Assembly (NCBI GenBank): GCA_002423465.1
Contig: DIWG01000001.1
Coordinates: forward strand, 49,620 to 86,186
Reading direction: 5' to 3'
DNA: 36,567 nucleotides
DNA from: Syntrophaceae bacterium UBA6112
GTDB lineage: Bacteria > Desulfobacterota > Syntrophia > Syntrophales > UBA5619
Under the pieces are notes generated by a model. That model was given only the letters and a program-made list of their open reading frames with translations, was not told the DNA's origin and searched no databases. Shown piece after piece: positions 15,864 through 23,333 of this stretch (positions within the stretch are counted from its first letter, which is position 1; each line of letters begins with the position of its first letter). A program made the position numbers and the translations under genes.

Positions 15864-16082
15864 TCAGCCCAACGTACTGATCACCGGCGGCGCGAGAAAG
15901 AGCAAGAACCATCCGGGAAAAATCCCGGCAGAGAATGATGACTTTCCGGCAAGATGAAACTGATCGGCATAGGCCCTCGCACCCATTTCCGTCGGTTGGT
16001 ATCCGCTCTCGAAAAAGCGCAGGCTCGTTACTTTCGCATAGAGAAAGGGGATGACACCGAGGGTGATCTTATCCCATGGCAT
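15864..16082 (-). CDS. Hypothetical short protein, possibly a gene fragment
   Basis: A 72-residue reading frame, MPWDKITLGVIPFLYAKVTS onward, with a hydrophobic C-terminal stretch (GWFLLFLAPPVISTLG). GGAG lies ten bases before the ATG. I do not recognise the family. It sits between the mazEF promoter and the acetyltransferase end, both on the same strand, in a region that looks rearranged. It could therefore be the remaining piece of a longer gene rather than a functional one. Confidence 0.3.
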   Translation of the reverse strand: MPWDKITLGVIPFLYAKVTSLRFFESGYQPTEMGARAYADQFHLAGKSSFSAGIFPGWFLLFLAPPVISTLG

Positions 16083-16104
16083 AGCGTTGTGTCTCCAATA
16101 AGTA

Positions 16105-16725
16105 TCAATTTATTGTACTTCTTGGAGAAAATGAATGATTATTTGGCGCCTCGACCTCATCCCGGCCCGCTGCACCTCCCATTTCGAGAGCTTTGATCGG
16201 TTTTGCGGGATTTCCCCCGACCAGCGTATGGTCGGATACGTCTTTGGTCACCACGGCCCCGGCCGCAATCACCACGTTGTTCCCGATGGTAATGCCGGGC
16301 ATGATGCTGCAGTTTCCACCGATCCAGACATCATTCCCGATCGTTACCGGTTTCGAGTAGGCGTATTTTTCTCTGCGCGCCATGGCCGTCAGCGGATGGT
16401 TGACCGTGGAAATGAGGGTATTGGGTCCAATCAAGCAGTAGTCGCCGACAATGACGGGTGCGATGTCGAGAATGACAACGTTGTAGTTTGCCAAAAAATA
16501 TTTGCCGACATGGATGTTTTTCCCGTTGTCGCAACCGAAAATCGGTTGCACATAGGTGTTTTCGCCGACACTGCCGAAAAGCTCCTTCAACACCGCAAGC
16601 TGTTGTTGGTAGTCTTCCGCGGGCACGGCGTTCAACCTGCGGCAGAGCTTTACCGCGCGGATCTTGTTGGCGACGATGGTTTCGTCATAGAAAAAGTAGC
16701 GTTCGCCAAGATCATCCGATTTCAT
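16105..16725 (-). CDS. Maltose/galactoside-type sugar O-acetyltransferase (LacA/Maa/NodL family)
   Basis: A 206-residue left-handed beta-helix acetyltransferase that moves acetyl from acetyl-CoA to a sugar or related hydroxyl. It has the N-terminal helical Mac domain (DETIVANKIRAVKLCRRLNA), then hexapeptide repeats (VGKYFLANYNVVILDIAPV, IGPNTLISTVNHPL with the catalytic His, VTIGNDVWIGGNCSIMPGIT, IGNNVVIAAGAVVTKDV) and the NPAKPIK end of the fold. GGGGGAG four bases upstream supports the start. About 25 residues after the normal end (MGGAAGRDEVEAPNNHSFSP...) are unlike the family and suggest that the original stop was lost in a rearrangement. Confidence 0.88.
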   Translation of the reverse strand: MKSDDLGERYFFYDETIVANKIRAVKLCRRLNAVPAEDYQQQLAVLKELFGSVGENTYVQPIFGCDNGKNIHVGKYFLANYNVVILDIAPVIVGDYCLIGPNTLISTVNHPLTAMARREKYAYSKPVTIGNDVWIGGNCSIMPGITIGNNVVIAAGAVVTKDVSDHTLVGGNPAKPIKALEMGGAAGRDEVEAPNNHSFSPRSTIN

Positions 16726-16759
16726 CTGTCTCCCCCTAATTCATGTTGTGTATAAATTG

Positions 16760-17092
16760 TCAAAAACGGATCCAGACGCGAATGACGAGGGAGAGAAACA
16801 GAAGCGCGACGCCCGTCAGGATAAGGACGTGCCGCTTCCGGAAGGTCCCGGCGCCGGCGACGATCCGGCCGCAACCGTTGCAGATCGTCCATCGGGAGTG
16901 AATCGGTCCGCCGCAGGCCGGGCAGAGAAGGGTCTCCGCGGCGGCGGGATTCCTTGTTGCAAGACTCTTTTGCAGCGCCGCGTGGACATCGTAACCGCCG
17001 TCGCAGTCCGGGTTCGGGCATTTCCCCTGGATCGGCATGTCGTCGGTCCAGATGAAATCCTTTGTGCAGTCGGAACAACGGATCTTCAGCAT
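16760..17092 (-). CDS. Zinc-ribbon protein with C-terminal membrane anchor
   Basis: A 110-residue protein. Cysteine pairs CSDC, CPNPDC, CPACG and CNGCG form two zinc-ribbon units. A single hydrophobic helix follows (HVLILTGVALLFLSLVI) and the protein ends in WIRF, so it is probably tail-anchored with a cytoplasmic metal-binding part. The ATG at 17092 fits because GGAG lies seven bases upstream; the longer reading adds only Arg/Pro-rich sequence derived from the hairpin region. Function unknown. It follows the TRAP operon on the same strand after a strong hairpin. Confidence 0.6.
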   Translation of the reverse strand: MLKIRCSDCTKDFIWTDDMPIQGKCPNPDCDGGYDVHAALQKSLATRNPAAAETLLCPACGGPIHSRWTICNGCGRIVAGAGTFRKRHVLILTGVALLFLSLVIRVWIRF

Positions 17093-17131
17093 GCGCCGTC
17101 TCCGGCCCGGGCGGGGGGAAAACCGCCGATC

Positions 17132-17167
17132 CCGGAAACTCCCCGCTCGGGGGCGGGGAGTTTCCGG
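17132..17167 (-). terminator. Long perfect hairpin after the TRAP operon
   Basis: A perfect 15-bp stem: CCGGAAACTCCCCGC (17132-17146), 6-nt loop, then its exact complement (17153-17167). It begins 29 bp after the dehydrogenase stop. There is no clean T run on the minus strand, so it may be an mRNA-stabilising or partial termination hairpin rather than a full terminator. Confidence 0.5.
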
Positions 17168-17195
17168 ACGGATCAATCCATATCCGCGCCGCCCT

Positions 17196-18200
17196 TCATG
17201 CCTGATGACACCAGGGCGCCGGCAGGTCCTTGACCGTGACCAGCCCCGGGGCCGCGGCGATCACAGCCGGGATGGAATTTACGAGGATCGCGGCCGTCGC
17301 CTGATCGCCGGCCACCCCCCCTTCGATCCGGAGGCAGAGGTCGGGTGTCCCGACGATCCGAATGGAATCGTGGGGATTCTCCGCCCCGATATACATCCGC
17401 AGGTCCAGCGTGACGATCTTTTTCCCTTCCCGGAAGCCCTCGCCGATGTTTCGGATGCCCGCGACGTCGCCGGGCTTCAGCTCGAAATAATCCGTCTTCA
17501 GCGTCTTTTCGGCGATCACCGGTTCGACGGTCTCGCGGACGTCATCGAGTGCAAAGTGCAGACGGTCGGCGATCAGATAGAGCGATTCCCTGAGGCCGAC
17601 GTGGCCCATCGCCTTTCCAGCGACCTTTTCCCGGAAGAGATCCGGCGTCATCCCCGCCCCGATCTTTCGCTGGAGAGGGTAGCGGCGGGTGCCGGCGTCG
17701 ACGACCCGCTCCACGTGGACCTCCCGGACTTCCGCGCAGACGCCGGTGAGGGTCAGCGGCAGGGCGTCCATGACGAAACCGGGATTGACGCCGGTTCCCA
17801 GGACCGTGACGCCTTTTTCCTTGGCCAGTTTATCGATTTTTGCGGAGGCTTCGGCATTTTCCGGTGTTGCGAAAAGGATCTCCTCCGCAGAAGAGACGAG
17901 GTTCTTTCCGCCCCGGAGGATCTCTTCCACCTGCCCAAGGACCCGCTTCAGCCGTGAACCGGCCGTATGGACGACCACATCGGCCTGCACCTTGGCAAAC
18001 AGATGTTCGGCATTGTCGGTGACGTGGACGCCAATGGCCTGCCCCCCCAGGATCTCCCCGAGGTCCTTGCCTACCATCTCTTTCGCGATGTCCACGGCCC
18101 CGACGATCTCCATGTCGGGTTTCGTGAGGACCAGCTTTGCGGTTGCCAGGCCGATGGGGCCGAGGCCGTAGTGAATTACCCTGATTTTTCTATGTTCCAC
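17196..18200 (-). CDS. DapB-like NAD(P)-dependent dehydrogenase (2,4-diaminopentanoate dehydrogenase-like)
   Basis: A 334-residue oxidoreductase. The Rossmann start is IRVIHYGLGPIGLATAKLVL (G12-x-G14-x-x-G17), followed by VGAVD. VVVHTAGSRL and LGTGVNPGFVMDALPL resemble dihydrodipicolinate reductase-related enzymes such as 2,4-diaminopentanoate dehydrogenase. The C-terminal half lacks the classic DapB lysine-pathway motifs, so lysine synthesis is unlikely. It starts at GTG (18198-18200) with GGGAGG six bases upstream and overlaps the TRAP permease stop by 11 bp. The enzyme therefore probably acts on the imported compound, perhaps an amino or keto acid. The substrate is not provable from sequence. 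Confidence 0.7.
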   Translation of the reverse strand: MEHRKIRVIHYGLGPIGLATAKLVLTKPDMEIVGAVDIAKEMVGKDLGEILGGQAIGVHVTDNAEHLFAKVQADVVVHTAGSRLKRVLGQVEEILRGGKNLVSSAEEILFATPENAEASAKIDKLAKEKGVTVLGTGVNPGFVMDALPLTLTGVCAEVREVHVERVVDAGTRRYPLQRKIGAGMTPDLFREKVAGKAMGHVGLRESLYLIADRLHFALDDVRETVEPVIAEKTLKTDYFELKPGDVAGIRNIGEGFREGKKIVTLDLRMYIGAENPHDSIRIVGTPDLCLRIEGGVAGDQATAAILVNSIPAVIAAAPGLVTVKDLPAPWCHQA

Positions 18201-20976
18201 TGGAAACCTCCCATTTTGACTTGGATACTTCCTTGTTTTTGCCGACGATCCGGCGTTTTCGGAAGAGTTGTTTCAGAAAGACAAGCAGGAGGAGCCCTCC
18301 GCCGATATAATCCGTGTAGCTCTCGGGCGTGATCAGGAAGGCCGCGGCGATCCCGGTGGCGATCCTTTCGACGACCGTGGAGTGGTATTTCATGTAGCCG
18401 ATCATCGTTGCCCCGAGCGCGATGATGCCCAGCAGGGCGGTGAAAACGACCTGCGCGAACAGGATGTAATTGAAAGGGCTTCCATCGAGGAGGGTCGGGT
18501 ACCACAGGAGGATCGGCGCCGTGACGAAGACGTAGGGGATCATGAACCCGGCCGAGGAGAGGCGGAAGGCGGTCAACCCCGTCCGGAAGGGATCGGCCCC
18601 CGATATGCCCGATGCGGCGTAGGCCGCCAGTGCGACCGGCGGCGTAACATCGGCCAGCACGGCAAAGTAGAGAACAAACATGTGCGAAACGAGGGGCGGA
18701 ATCCCGAATTCCATGAGGGCCGGCGCGGCGATCATCGAGGCCACGATGTATTGGGCCGTCGTGGGGATCCCCATCCCGAGGACGAAGCAGGAGAGCATCG
18801 TGAAGAAGAGGGTAAAAAAGAGCGTCAGCCCCTTGGCGCTCAGCAAATGCAGCAGGTCGAATTGGAGGATGCCCGCCGTCGCCCCCTGGGCGAGGCTGAT
18901 CACGGTGGCGGCGAACTTCAGCCCCAACCCCGTCAGTGTTGTCCCGCCGACGATGAAACCGACGCAGGCGCAGGCGGCGCCGATGGCGATCGCGTTCTTC
19001 GTGCCCCATTCCAGGGCGCTCAGGATGTCGGGGATCTTCATCTTGCTGTCCTTGTAACAGATCCCGACGGCCACGATCAGGGTGTTCGTCCAGAAGGAGG
19101 AGAGGTAGGGCTCCACGCGATAAAAGAGCTGAACGGCCAGAATCATTGAGACGGCGAGCGAAGCGATCCAGGCGCTCCGGTGGCTGTACCGGAAGGTGAT
19201 CGCGAGGCCCGCCGCCAGGACGATCCCCCAGAGGGCCGTGACCGGAAGCGAATGGTACAGCGGGTTGATCTCGAAGAGGATGGCCGGGATCGACAGGAGG
19301 ACCGGGACAAGGAAGGAGATCGTCCGGGGGTGGATCTGGCCGATCGTGACCGTGAGGATGATCCCCCAGAAGGCCGCCAGAAAGGGGCTCCGGCCGGAGA
19401 TCAGCAAAAAGACGATGATGATCAGCGGCGCCACCAGCAGGCCCCGCTGCTTGAGGACGGTCAGCACCCGGGGAAGCATCTCTCTGGGAAGGCCCAGCAG
19501 GCCGATCTTCAGGGCCTCGAGATGGACCATCCAGCCGACGGCGAAGTAGAACAGCAGGGCCGGGATCACGGCGGCCGCCGCGATCTTGATGTAGGGGATC
19601 CCCAGGAAATCCGACATGATGAAGGCCGCAGCCCCCATGATCGGCGGCATGAGCTGTCCTCCCGTGGAGGCAGTCGCCTCCACCGCCCCGGCGAAGGTCG
19701 GTTTATATCCCACCTTCCGCATCATCGGGATCGTGAAGGAGCCTGTGGTGACCGTGTTGGCCACGGAGCTGCCGCTGATGGAGCCGAACATACCGCTGGA
19801 GACGACGGCCACCTTGGCCGGGCCGCCCGCGGTGCCCCCGGCGATCGCCATCGCCAGGTCCATGAAGAGCTGACCCAGACCCGTCCGGGAGATGAAGAGG
19901 CCGAAGAGGACGAAATGAAAGACGAAGGTGGCCACGACCCCCAGTGGAATGCCGTAGATCCCCTCCGTTCCGAGGTACATGTAGTCGATGATCCGGGAGA
20001 CGCCGTAGCCGCGGTGGGCGAAGAGCGTCAGCCCCGGGATCTTCAGAAAGTAAGGCCCGAGGTAGCAGTTGACCAGGACCAGGATCGCGATGATCGGCAG
20101 GGGGGCGCCGATGCTCCGGCGCGCGCCCTCGAGGACGAAGAGGATCGCCATCGCGCCGACGACCATGTCCGCCGGCGTCGTACTCCCCGCCCGAAGGCCG
20201 ATGTTGTGGAACTCCACGAAGATGTAGATGGAGACGAGCGAGGCCATCAGCGCGAAAAATACGTCGAAATAGGGGATGTTGTCCTGGTCGTAACGGATGG
20301 CGCGGCCGCTGAAAATCATCCGGAGGCCCTGGATCCACTGCAGGACGAACAGGAAAAGGATGCTCAGAAAGATCCCCAGCAGGAAAAATCCCCAAAAGAC
20401 GAGGGCGGCGTTGAGATCCTTGAACCAGGTCAGGAAATGGAGATCGGAGAATGCCAGGGAGAAGAGGTATCCGATTCCCAGGATCATCGCCGTGAAGACC
20501 GGAAAATCGATCCAGGCGGCGATCCGGTCGGGGAGATATTCCCGCCGCTTGAAATAGAGGCACAGCAGAAAGGTTGCCAGGGCCAGGATCCAGGCCGAAA
20601 ACGGGGAGAGGCTGAAGAGTTCCCGACACATCGTCGTCAAGAGGGCGCTGCCGACGGCCCCGTAGACGAGGTCGTACACCAGGAATTTCTTCCCCTCCCC
20701 TTTGGCTTTCCGGATCGTGTAGAGGAAAAAGACGAGCGGGAGGACGAACGCCAGATGGAATGTCCGGTGCCGCCACTCTTGCAGCACGCCGAATCCCGCC
20801 GTGTAGATGTGAAAAACGGACAGGATCAGGGTCATCACGTACATCAGCTTCAGGGCGATGCCTGAAAGCCGGCGGAAGCGGAGTTCGGGATCGTACTTGG
20901 CGACCTCGTCAATATTTTCGACGACATGTCCCGTTGCGGGGAACTCTTCCTTTGCCGGCGCCGGCCCGTCGTTCAT
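18190..20976 (-). CDS. TRAP transporter fused permease (4TM/12TM type, TAXI system)
   Basis: A 928-residue inner-membrane protein. The N-terminal part carries several helices with a DctQ-like small-subunit region. The remainder is a DctM-like large subunit with GGTAGGPAKVAVVSSGMFGS, STGGQLMPPIMGAAAFIMSD, GIPTTAQYIVASMI and VTPPVALAAYAASGI, all typical of TAXI-TRAP fused permeases. It uses an ion gradient with the TAXI binding protein encoded upstream. The length exceeds the more common 620-870 residues because of extra helices between the two halves of the large subunit. GAGGAG precedes the ATG by five bases, and the gap to the DUF1850 stop is one base. Confidence 0.92.
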   Translation of the reverse strand: MNDGPAPAKEEFPATGHVVENIDEVAKYDPELRFRRLSGIALKLMYVMTLILSVFHIYTAGFGVLQEWRHRTFHLAFVLPLVFFLYTIRKAKGEGKKFLVYDLVYGAVGSALLTTMCRELFSLSPFSAWILALATFLLCLYFKRREYLPDRIAAWIDFPVFTAMILGIGYLFSLAFSDLHFLTWFKDLNAALVFWGFFLLGIFLSILFLFVLQWIQGLRMIFSGRAIRYDQDNIPYFDVFFALMASLVSIYIFVEFHNIGLRAGSTTPADMVVGAMAILFVLEGARRSIGAPLPIIAILVLVNCYLGPYFLKIPGLTLFAHRGYGVSRIIDYMYLGTEGIYGIPLGVVATFVFHFVLFGLFISRTGLGQLFMDLAMAIAGGTAGGPAKVAVVSSGMFGSISGSSVANTVTTGSFTIPMMRKVGYKPTFAGAVEATASTGGQLMPPIMGAAAFIMSDFLGIPYIKIAAAAVIPALLFYFAVGWMVHLEALKIGLLGLPREMLPRVLTVLKQRGLLVAPLIIIVFLLISGRSPFLAAFWGIILTVTIGQIHPRTISFLVPVLLSIPAILFEINPLYHSLPVTALWGIVLAAGLAITFRYSHRSAWIASLAVSMILAVQLFYRVEPYLSSFWTNTLIVAVGICYKDSKMKIPDILSALEWGTKNAIAIGAACACVGFIVGGTTLTGLGLKFAATVISLAQGATAGILQFDLLHLLSAKGLTLFFTLFFTMLSCFVLGMGIPTTAQYIVASMIAAPALMEFGIPPLVSHMFVLYFAVLADVTPPVALAAYAASGISGADPFRTGLTAFRLSSAGFMIPYVFVTAPILLWYPTLLDGSPFNYILFAQVVFTALLGIIALGATMIGYMKYHSTVVERIATGIAAAFLITPESYTDYIGGGLLLLVFLKQLFRKRRIVGKNKEVSKSKWEVSSGT

Positions 20977-20977
20977 A

Positions 20978-21544
20978 TCATCTCCTCATGGTGTCATTGA
21001 AAAAGAAAGCCATTTGATGAAATGTAAGTTCGAATCGGGTGATTCCTCGGATACGGAGCCGAAGCAGGGTGTTTCCCGCCAGCGCCGGGAGGGAGATCTT
21101 TTGGTTGCCGAGCTCCAGTGTATTTTCATACGACTGATTCACCCACATCTCGATGGCGGGAAGGATCCTCCGCATGTTGGAAATGCGGGAGGTCTTTTCC
21201 CCGCGGGTAAAGCGCTCGCCGCTGCCCAGCACCGCCGGCAGGCCGGTATTGGATGATCCGAATACCGTTTCGAAAAGGATGATACGATATTCTCCGTCGA
21301 CCCGAAAATGATCCCATACCCGGCAAAGCTCGACGGAGTGCCGGTACATCAGGGAAAAACGGACGCCAGGTTCAACGGGGCGGACAAAAACAACCTTCCC
21401 CTTCCGCGGCTCCTCGATCTGCAGAATATGCAGCGGATAGAGCCCTGCAGCCAGGACAAGCGCTGCAAAAAAGATCATCAGGATGGTTCGTTTTTTCATG
21501 GAAACCGGGCGCCGTTCCTCCGGCGCCCGGTTCGCTCCTGACAT
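20978..21544 (-). CDS. DUF1850-family protein
   Basis: A 188-residue protein with a single N-terminal membrane helix (RTILMIFFAALVLAAGLYPL) and the DUF1850 pattern YRHSVELCRVWDHFRVDGEY, then FETVFGSSNTGLPAVLG. This family is regularly encoded between the TAXI binding protein and the fused permease, as here; its role is unknown. The start is uncertain: the ATG at 21544 gives a short leader peptide over a hairpin, while the ATG at 21499 begins right at the membrane helix but has no well-spaced ribosome site and lies three bases after the hairpin base. Confidence 0.82.
   Translation of the reverse strand: MSGANRAPEERRPVSMKKRTILMIFFAALVLAAGLYPLHILQIEEPRKGKVVFVRPVEPGVRFSLMYRHSVELCRVWDHFRVDGEYRIILFETVFGSSNTGLPAVLGSGERFTRGEKTSRISNMRRILPAIEMWVNQSYENTLELGNQKISLPALAGNTLLRLRIRGITRFELTFHQMAFFFNDTMRR
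21503..21532 (-). promoter_or_regulatory. Intercistronic hairpin between TAXI and DUF1850 coding parts
   Basis: A perfect 12-bp stem (AACCGGGCGCCG and its complement) with a 6-nt loop. It sits downstream of the binding-protein stop and either inside the first codons of DUF1850 or immediately before its alternative ATG. Hairpins here often protect the abundant binding-protein mRNA or lower translation of the membrane genes. Confidence 0.5.
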
Positions 21545-21556
21545 CTGCCGGGTATC

Positions 21557-22549
21557 CTATTTGATGAGGCCGACTTCCTTATAATACTTGGCCGCACCCG
21601 GATGAAGCGGAATCGCCATCCCGCTCAGGGCCGTTTTGAGCTGCACATCCTTCCCCTTGGCATGGACCTTCGCCATCACGTCGGCGCCGCTCAGCTTGTC
21701 CTTCCCTTTCTCCCAGAGGGCCTTGGTCAGCTTGTACACCAGGTCTTCCGGAACCTGCTCATCCACAACCCACTGGGCCATGGTCGTGATCGTGGGCACG
21801 TCGGCGGCCATCCCCTTGTAGGTGCCCTTGGGGATGACGACCTTGCTGTAGAAGGAGTACATCTTCGTCAGCTTCGCAATCGATGCCTCATCGATGGGCA
21901 CCAGAACGATGTCGGTGGACATGGCGAGTTCCGTGATTGCTGCCGTCGGCCAGCCGGCGGTCGTGAAGGTTACATCCGCCTGCTTGTCCTGCAGACGCTG
22001 GGCCGCGCCGGAGAATCCGAGCCAATCGACGCCGGAAAAATCCTTATAGGTCATGCCCAGGCCGGTCAGAATGTTCAGCGTGTCCACCTCGGTGCCGCTC
22101 CCCCGGTCGCCCGGGATCAGTTTCTTTCCCTTGATGTCTTTCAGGCTCTTGATCCCCGAATCGCCCCGGGCGACGATCTGAATCGTCTCCGGATAGAGGG
22201 AGGCGATGCCCCGGAGATTTTTCACCGCTTTGCCTACGAACTGATCCTTGCCCTCATAGGCGCTGAATGCCACGTTGTTCTGGACAAAGGCCGACTCGAT
22301 CTGGTGGTCCTTGATCAGGTTGCAGTTGGCGACCGAGGCGCTTCCCGCCTGGCCGGTGACCACGACCTCGGGGACCCTTTCCGTCAGGGCCTGGGCCAGC
22401 AGACCGCCCAAGGGATAATAAGTCCCGCCGGTCCCCCCCGTCGTGATGGCGAAAAATTTCTTGTCCGCGGCGCCGGTCGGACCCGCAAATACGATGGCCA
22501 GACCCAGAATGACTGCCGCAACGATGACCAAATTCCGTTTTTTCATCAT
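21557..22549 (-). CDS. TAXI-family TRAP solute-binding protein
   Basis: A 330-residue periplasmic protein with a signal peptide (KKRNLVIVAAVILGLAIVFA..GAADKK). The mature start KFFAITTGGTGGTYYPLGGL is the TAXI hallmark. VVVTGQAGSASVANCNLIKD, GSGTEVDTLNILTGLGMTY and FTTAGWPTAAITEL are also family-typical. TAXI proteins bind small organic acids or amino acids such as glutamate for the fused permease. GGAGG lies 4 bases before the ATG at 22549 and 7 before the ATG at 22546; either could be used. First gene of the minus-strand operon. Confidence 0.93.
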   Translation of the reverse strand: MMKKRNLVIVAAVILGLAIVFAGPTGAADKKFFAITTGGTGGTYYPLGGLLAQALTERVPEVVVTGQAGSASVANCNLIKDHQIESAFVQNNVAFSAYEGKDQFVGKAVKNLRGIASLYPETIQIVARGDSGIKSLKDIKGKKLIPGDRGSGTEVDTLNILTGLGMTYKDFSGVDWLGFSGAAQRLQDKQADVTFTTAGWPTAAITELAMSTDIVLVPIDEASIAKLTKMYSFYSKVVIPKGTYKGMAADVPTITTMAQWVVDEQVPEDLVYKLTKALWEKGKDKLSGADVMAKVHAKGKDVQLKTALSGMAIPLHPGAAKYYKEVGLIK

Positions 22550-22662
22550 GATACCTCCTCTTTGATTGAAATTGGCATTCCCCGGATTTATCTTTGTATT
22601 CGAGACATGTTTCCACTTGGGACGTTGGATGCGGCGTACGAATCGGTAAAAAATCTAAAAAC

Positions 22663-22691
22663 AGGCTAAATGATTTTCCGTATCTTGTCAA
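22663..22691 (-). promoter_or_regulatory. Weak sigma70-like promoter for the TAXI-TRAP operon
   Basis: On the minus strand TTGACA (22691-22686), a 17-bp spacer, then TAGCCT (22668-22663). The -35 is perfect and the -10 is poor. It leaves a leader of about 110 nt before the TAXI start. Confidence 0.3.
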
Positions 22692-22903
22692 TGATATTTT
22701 CTGGGACCCGAATCCGCTTCGCCCAATCCCCTCATTTTGTAAAACATGGTTGAAAGTTTTGTTCAATTTCCATGCAGGTCTCTCTTGCGGGGAGATCGGC
22801 TTGGCAAGGAAGAATGAACGGGATTGCATGTATTTTCAGGGGGGTGTGAACCCGGCGCGTGGAAAGTAAAATTCTGGCATGAATATTTCATTGAAAATGG
22901 GCG

Positions 22904-22948
22904 ACGCCGAGGCGTGCCGGTTTTCCGGCCCGCCGAGATTCACGGCGG
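22904..22948 (+). promoter_or_regulatory. Three tandem hairpins in the leader of the small membrane gene
   Basis: ACGC-cgag-GCGT (22904-22915), CCGG-tttt-CCGG (22917-22928) and CCGCCG-agattca-CGGCGG (22930-22948) follow one another directly, 28 bases before the gene start. I do not recognise a known riboswitch class. Confidence 0.35.
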
Positions 22949-22975
22949 ATATTCGGGAATGAAGGGGAAAAAGTG

Positions 22976-23251
22976 ATGAAAAAGATCATACAGACGATGT
23001 TGTTGGCGGTTTTTGTCATCCTCGCAACGGCCTCTTTCAGCTATGCGGAATTTGCAGCGACGGGCAGCGAGGGATTCCCCTATTTTCATCTCGGCTGCCT
23101 CATCGTGGGCGGCCTGATCATTCTCTCGCTGAAAAACCGCCATCCGAGACTCTACCTCAGTGAAGCGATCGGTTCTTTCGCCCTTTATACCGTTCTTGTG
23201 GCCCTTTTCACCTCACCCGTGGTCGATGCCCTCAGAACGTTGATCAGTTGA
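22976..23251 (+). CDS. Small secreted or membrane protein of unknown function
   Basis: A 91-residue protein. The N-terminus MKKIIQTMLLAVFVILATAS followed by FSYAEF is a signal peptide with a possible cleavage after SYA. Two further hydrophobic stretches (FHLGCLIVGGLIILSL and FALYTVLVALFTSPVV) probably span the membrane. I do not recognise the family. AAGGGG about eight bases upstream supports the ATG at 22976 (a GTG sits directly before it). It is alone, converging with the deformylase gene and sharing a hairpin with it. Confidence 0.6.
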   Translation: MKKIIQTMLLAVFVILATASFSYAEFAATGSEGFPYFHLGCLIVGGLIILSLKNRHPRLYLSEAIGSFALYTVLVALFTSPVVDALRTLIS

Positions 23252-23255
23252 AATG

Positions 23256-23286
23256 GCGCCTCCCCGTTCGGTGAACCGGGAGGCGC
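23256..23286. terminator. Shared hairpin between convergent genes
   Basis: GCGCCTCCC (23256-23264) pairs with GGGAGGCGC (23278-23286), and the pairing extends inward by about four more pairs with one mismatch. It lies between the stops of the small membrane gene (+) and the deformylase gene (-). Only short T stretches follow, so it is a probable bidirectional terminator of modest strength. Confidence 0.5.
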
Positions 23287-23333
23287 TACTCATCAAAAAC
23301 CCCCGAGGACTTCATGCGCACGAGCATGAGGGT

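Larger units (their letters stand above)
22550..22975. other. Divergent intergenic region
   Basis: No convincing gene between the TAXI gene (-) and the small membrane protein gene (+). The TAXI side is AT-rich and holds a weak sigma70-like promoter. The right side holds a near-match to a sigma54 promoter and three small hairpins, both listed separately. Short open frames here look like noise. Confidence 0.5.

Noticed and set aside
16725..16765. TTGACA on the minus strand before the acetyltransferase gene as its promoter
   Set aside because: No acceptable -10 hexamer at 16-18 bp spacing.
19180..20865. A 561-codon open frame on the plus strand
   Set aside because: Antisense to the TRAP permease; highly charged low-complexity translation of a membrane gene's complement.
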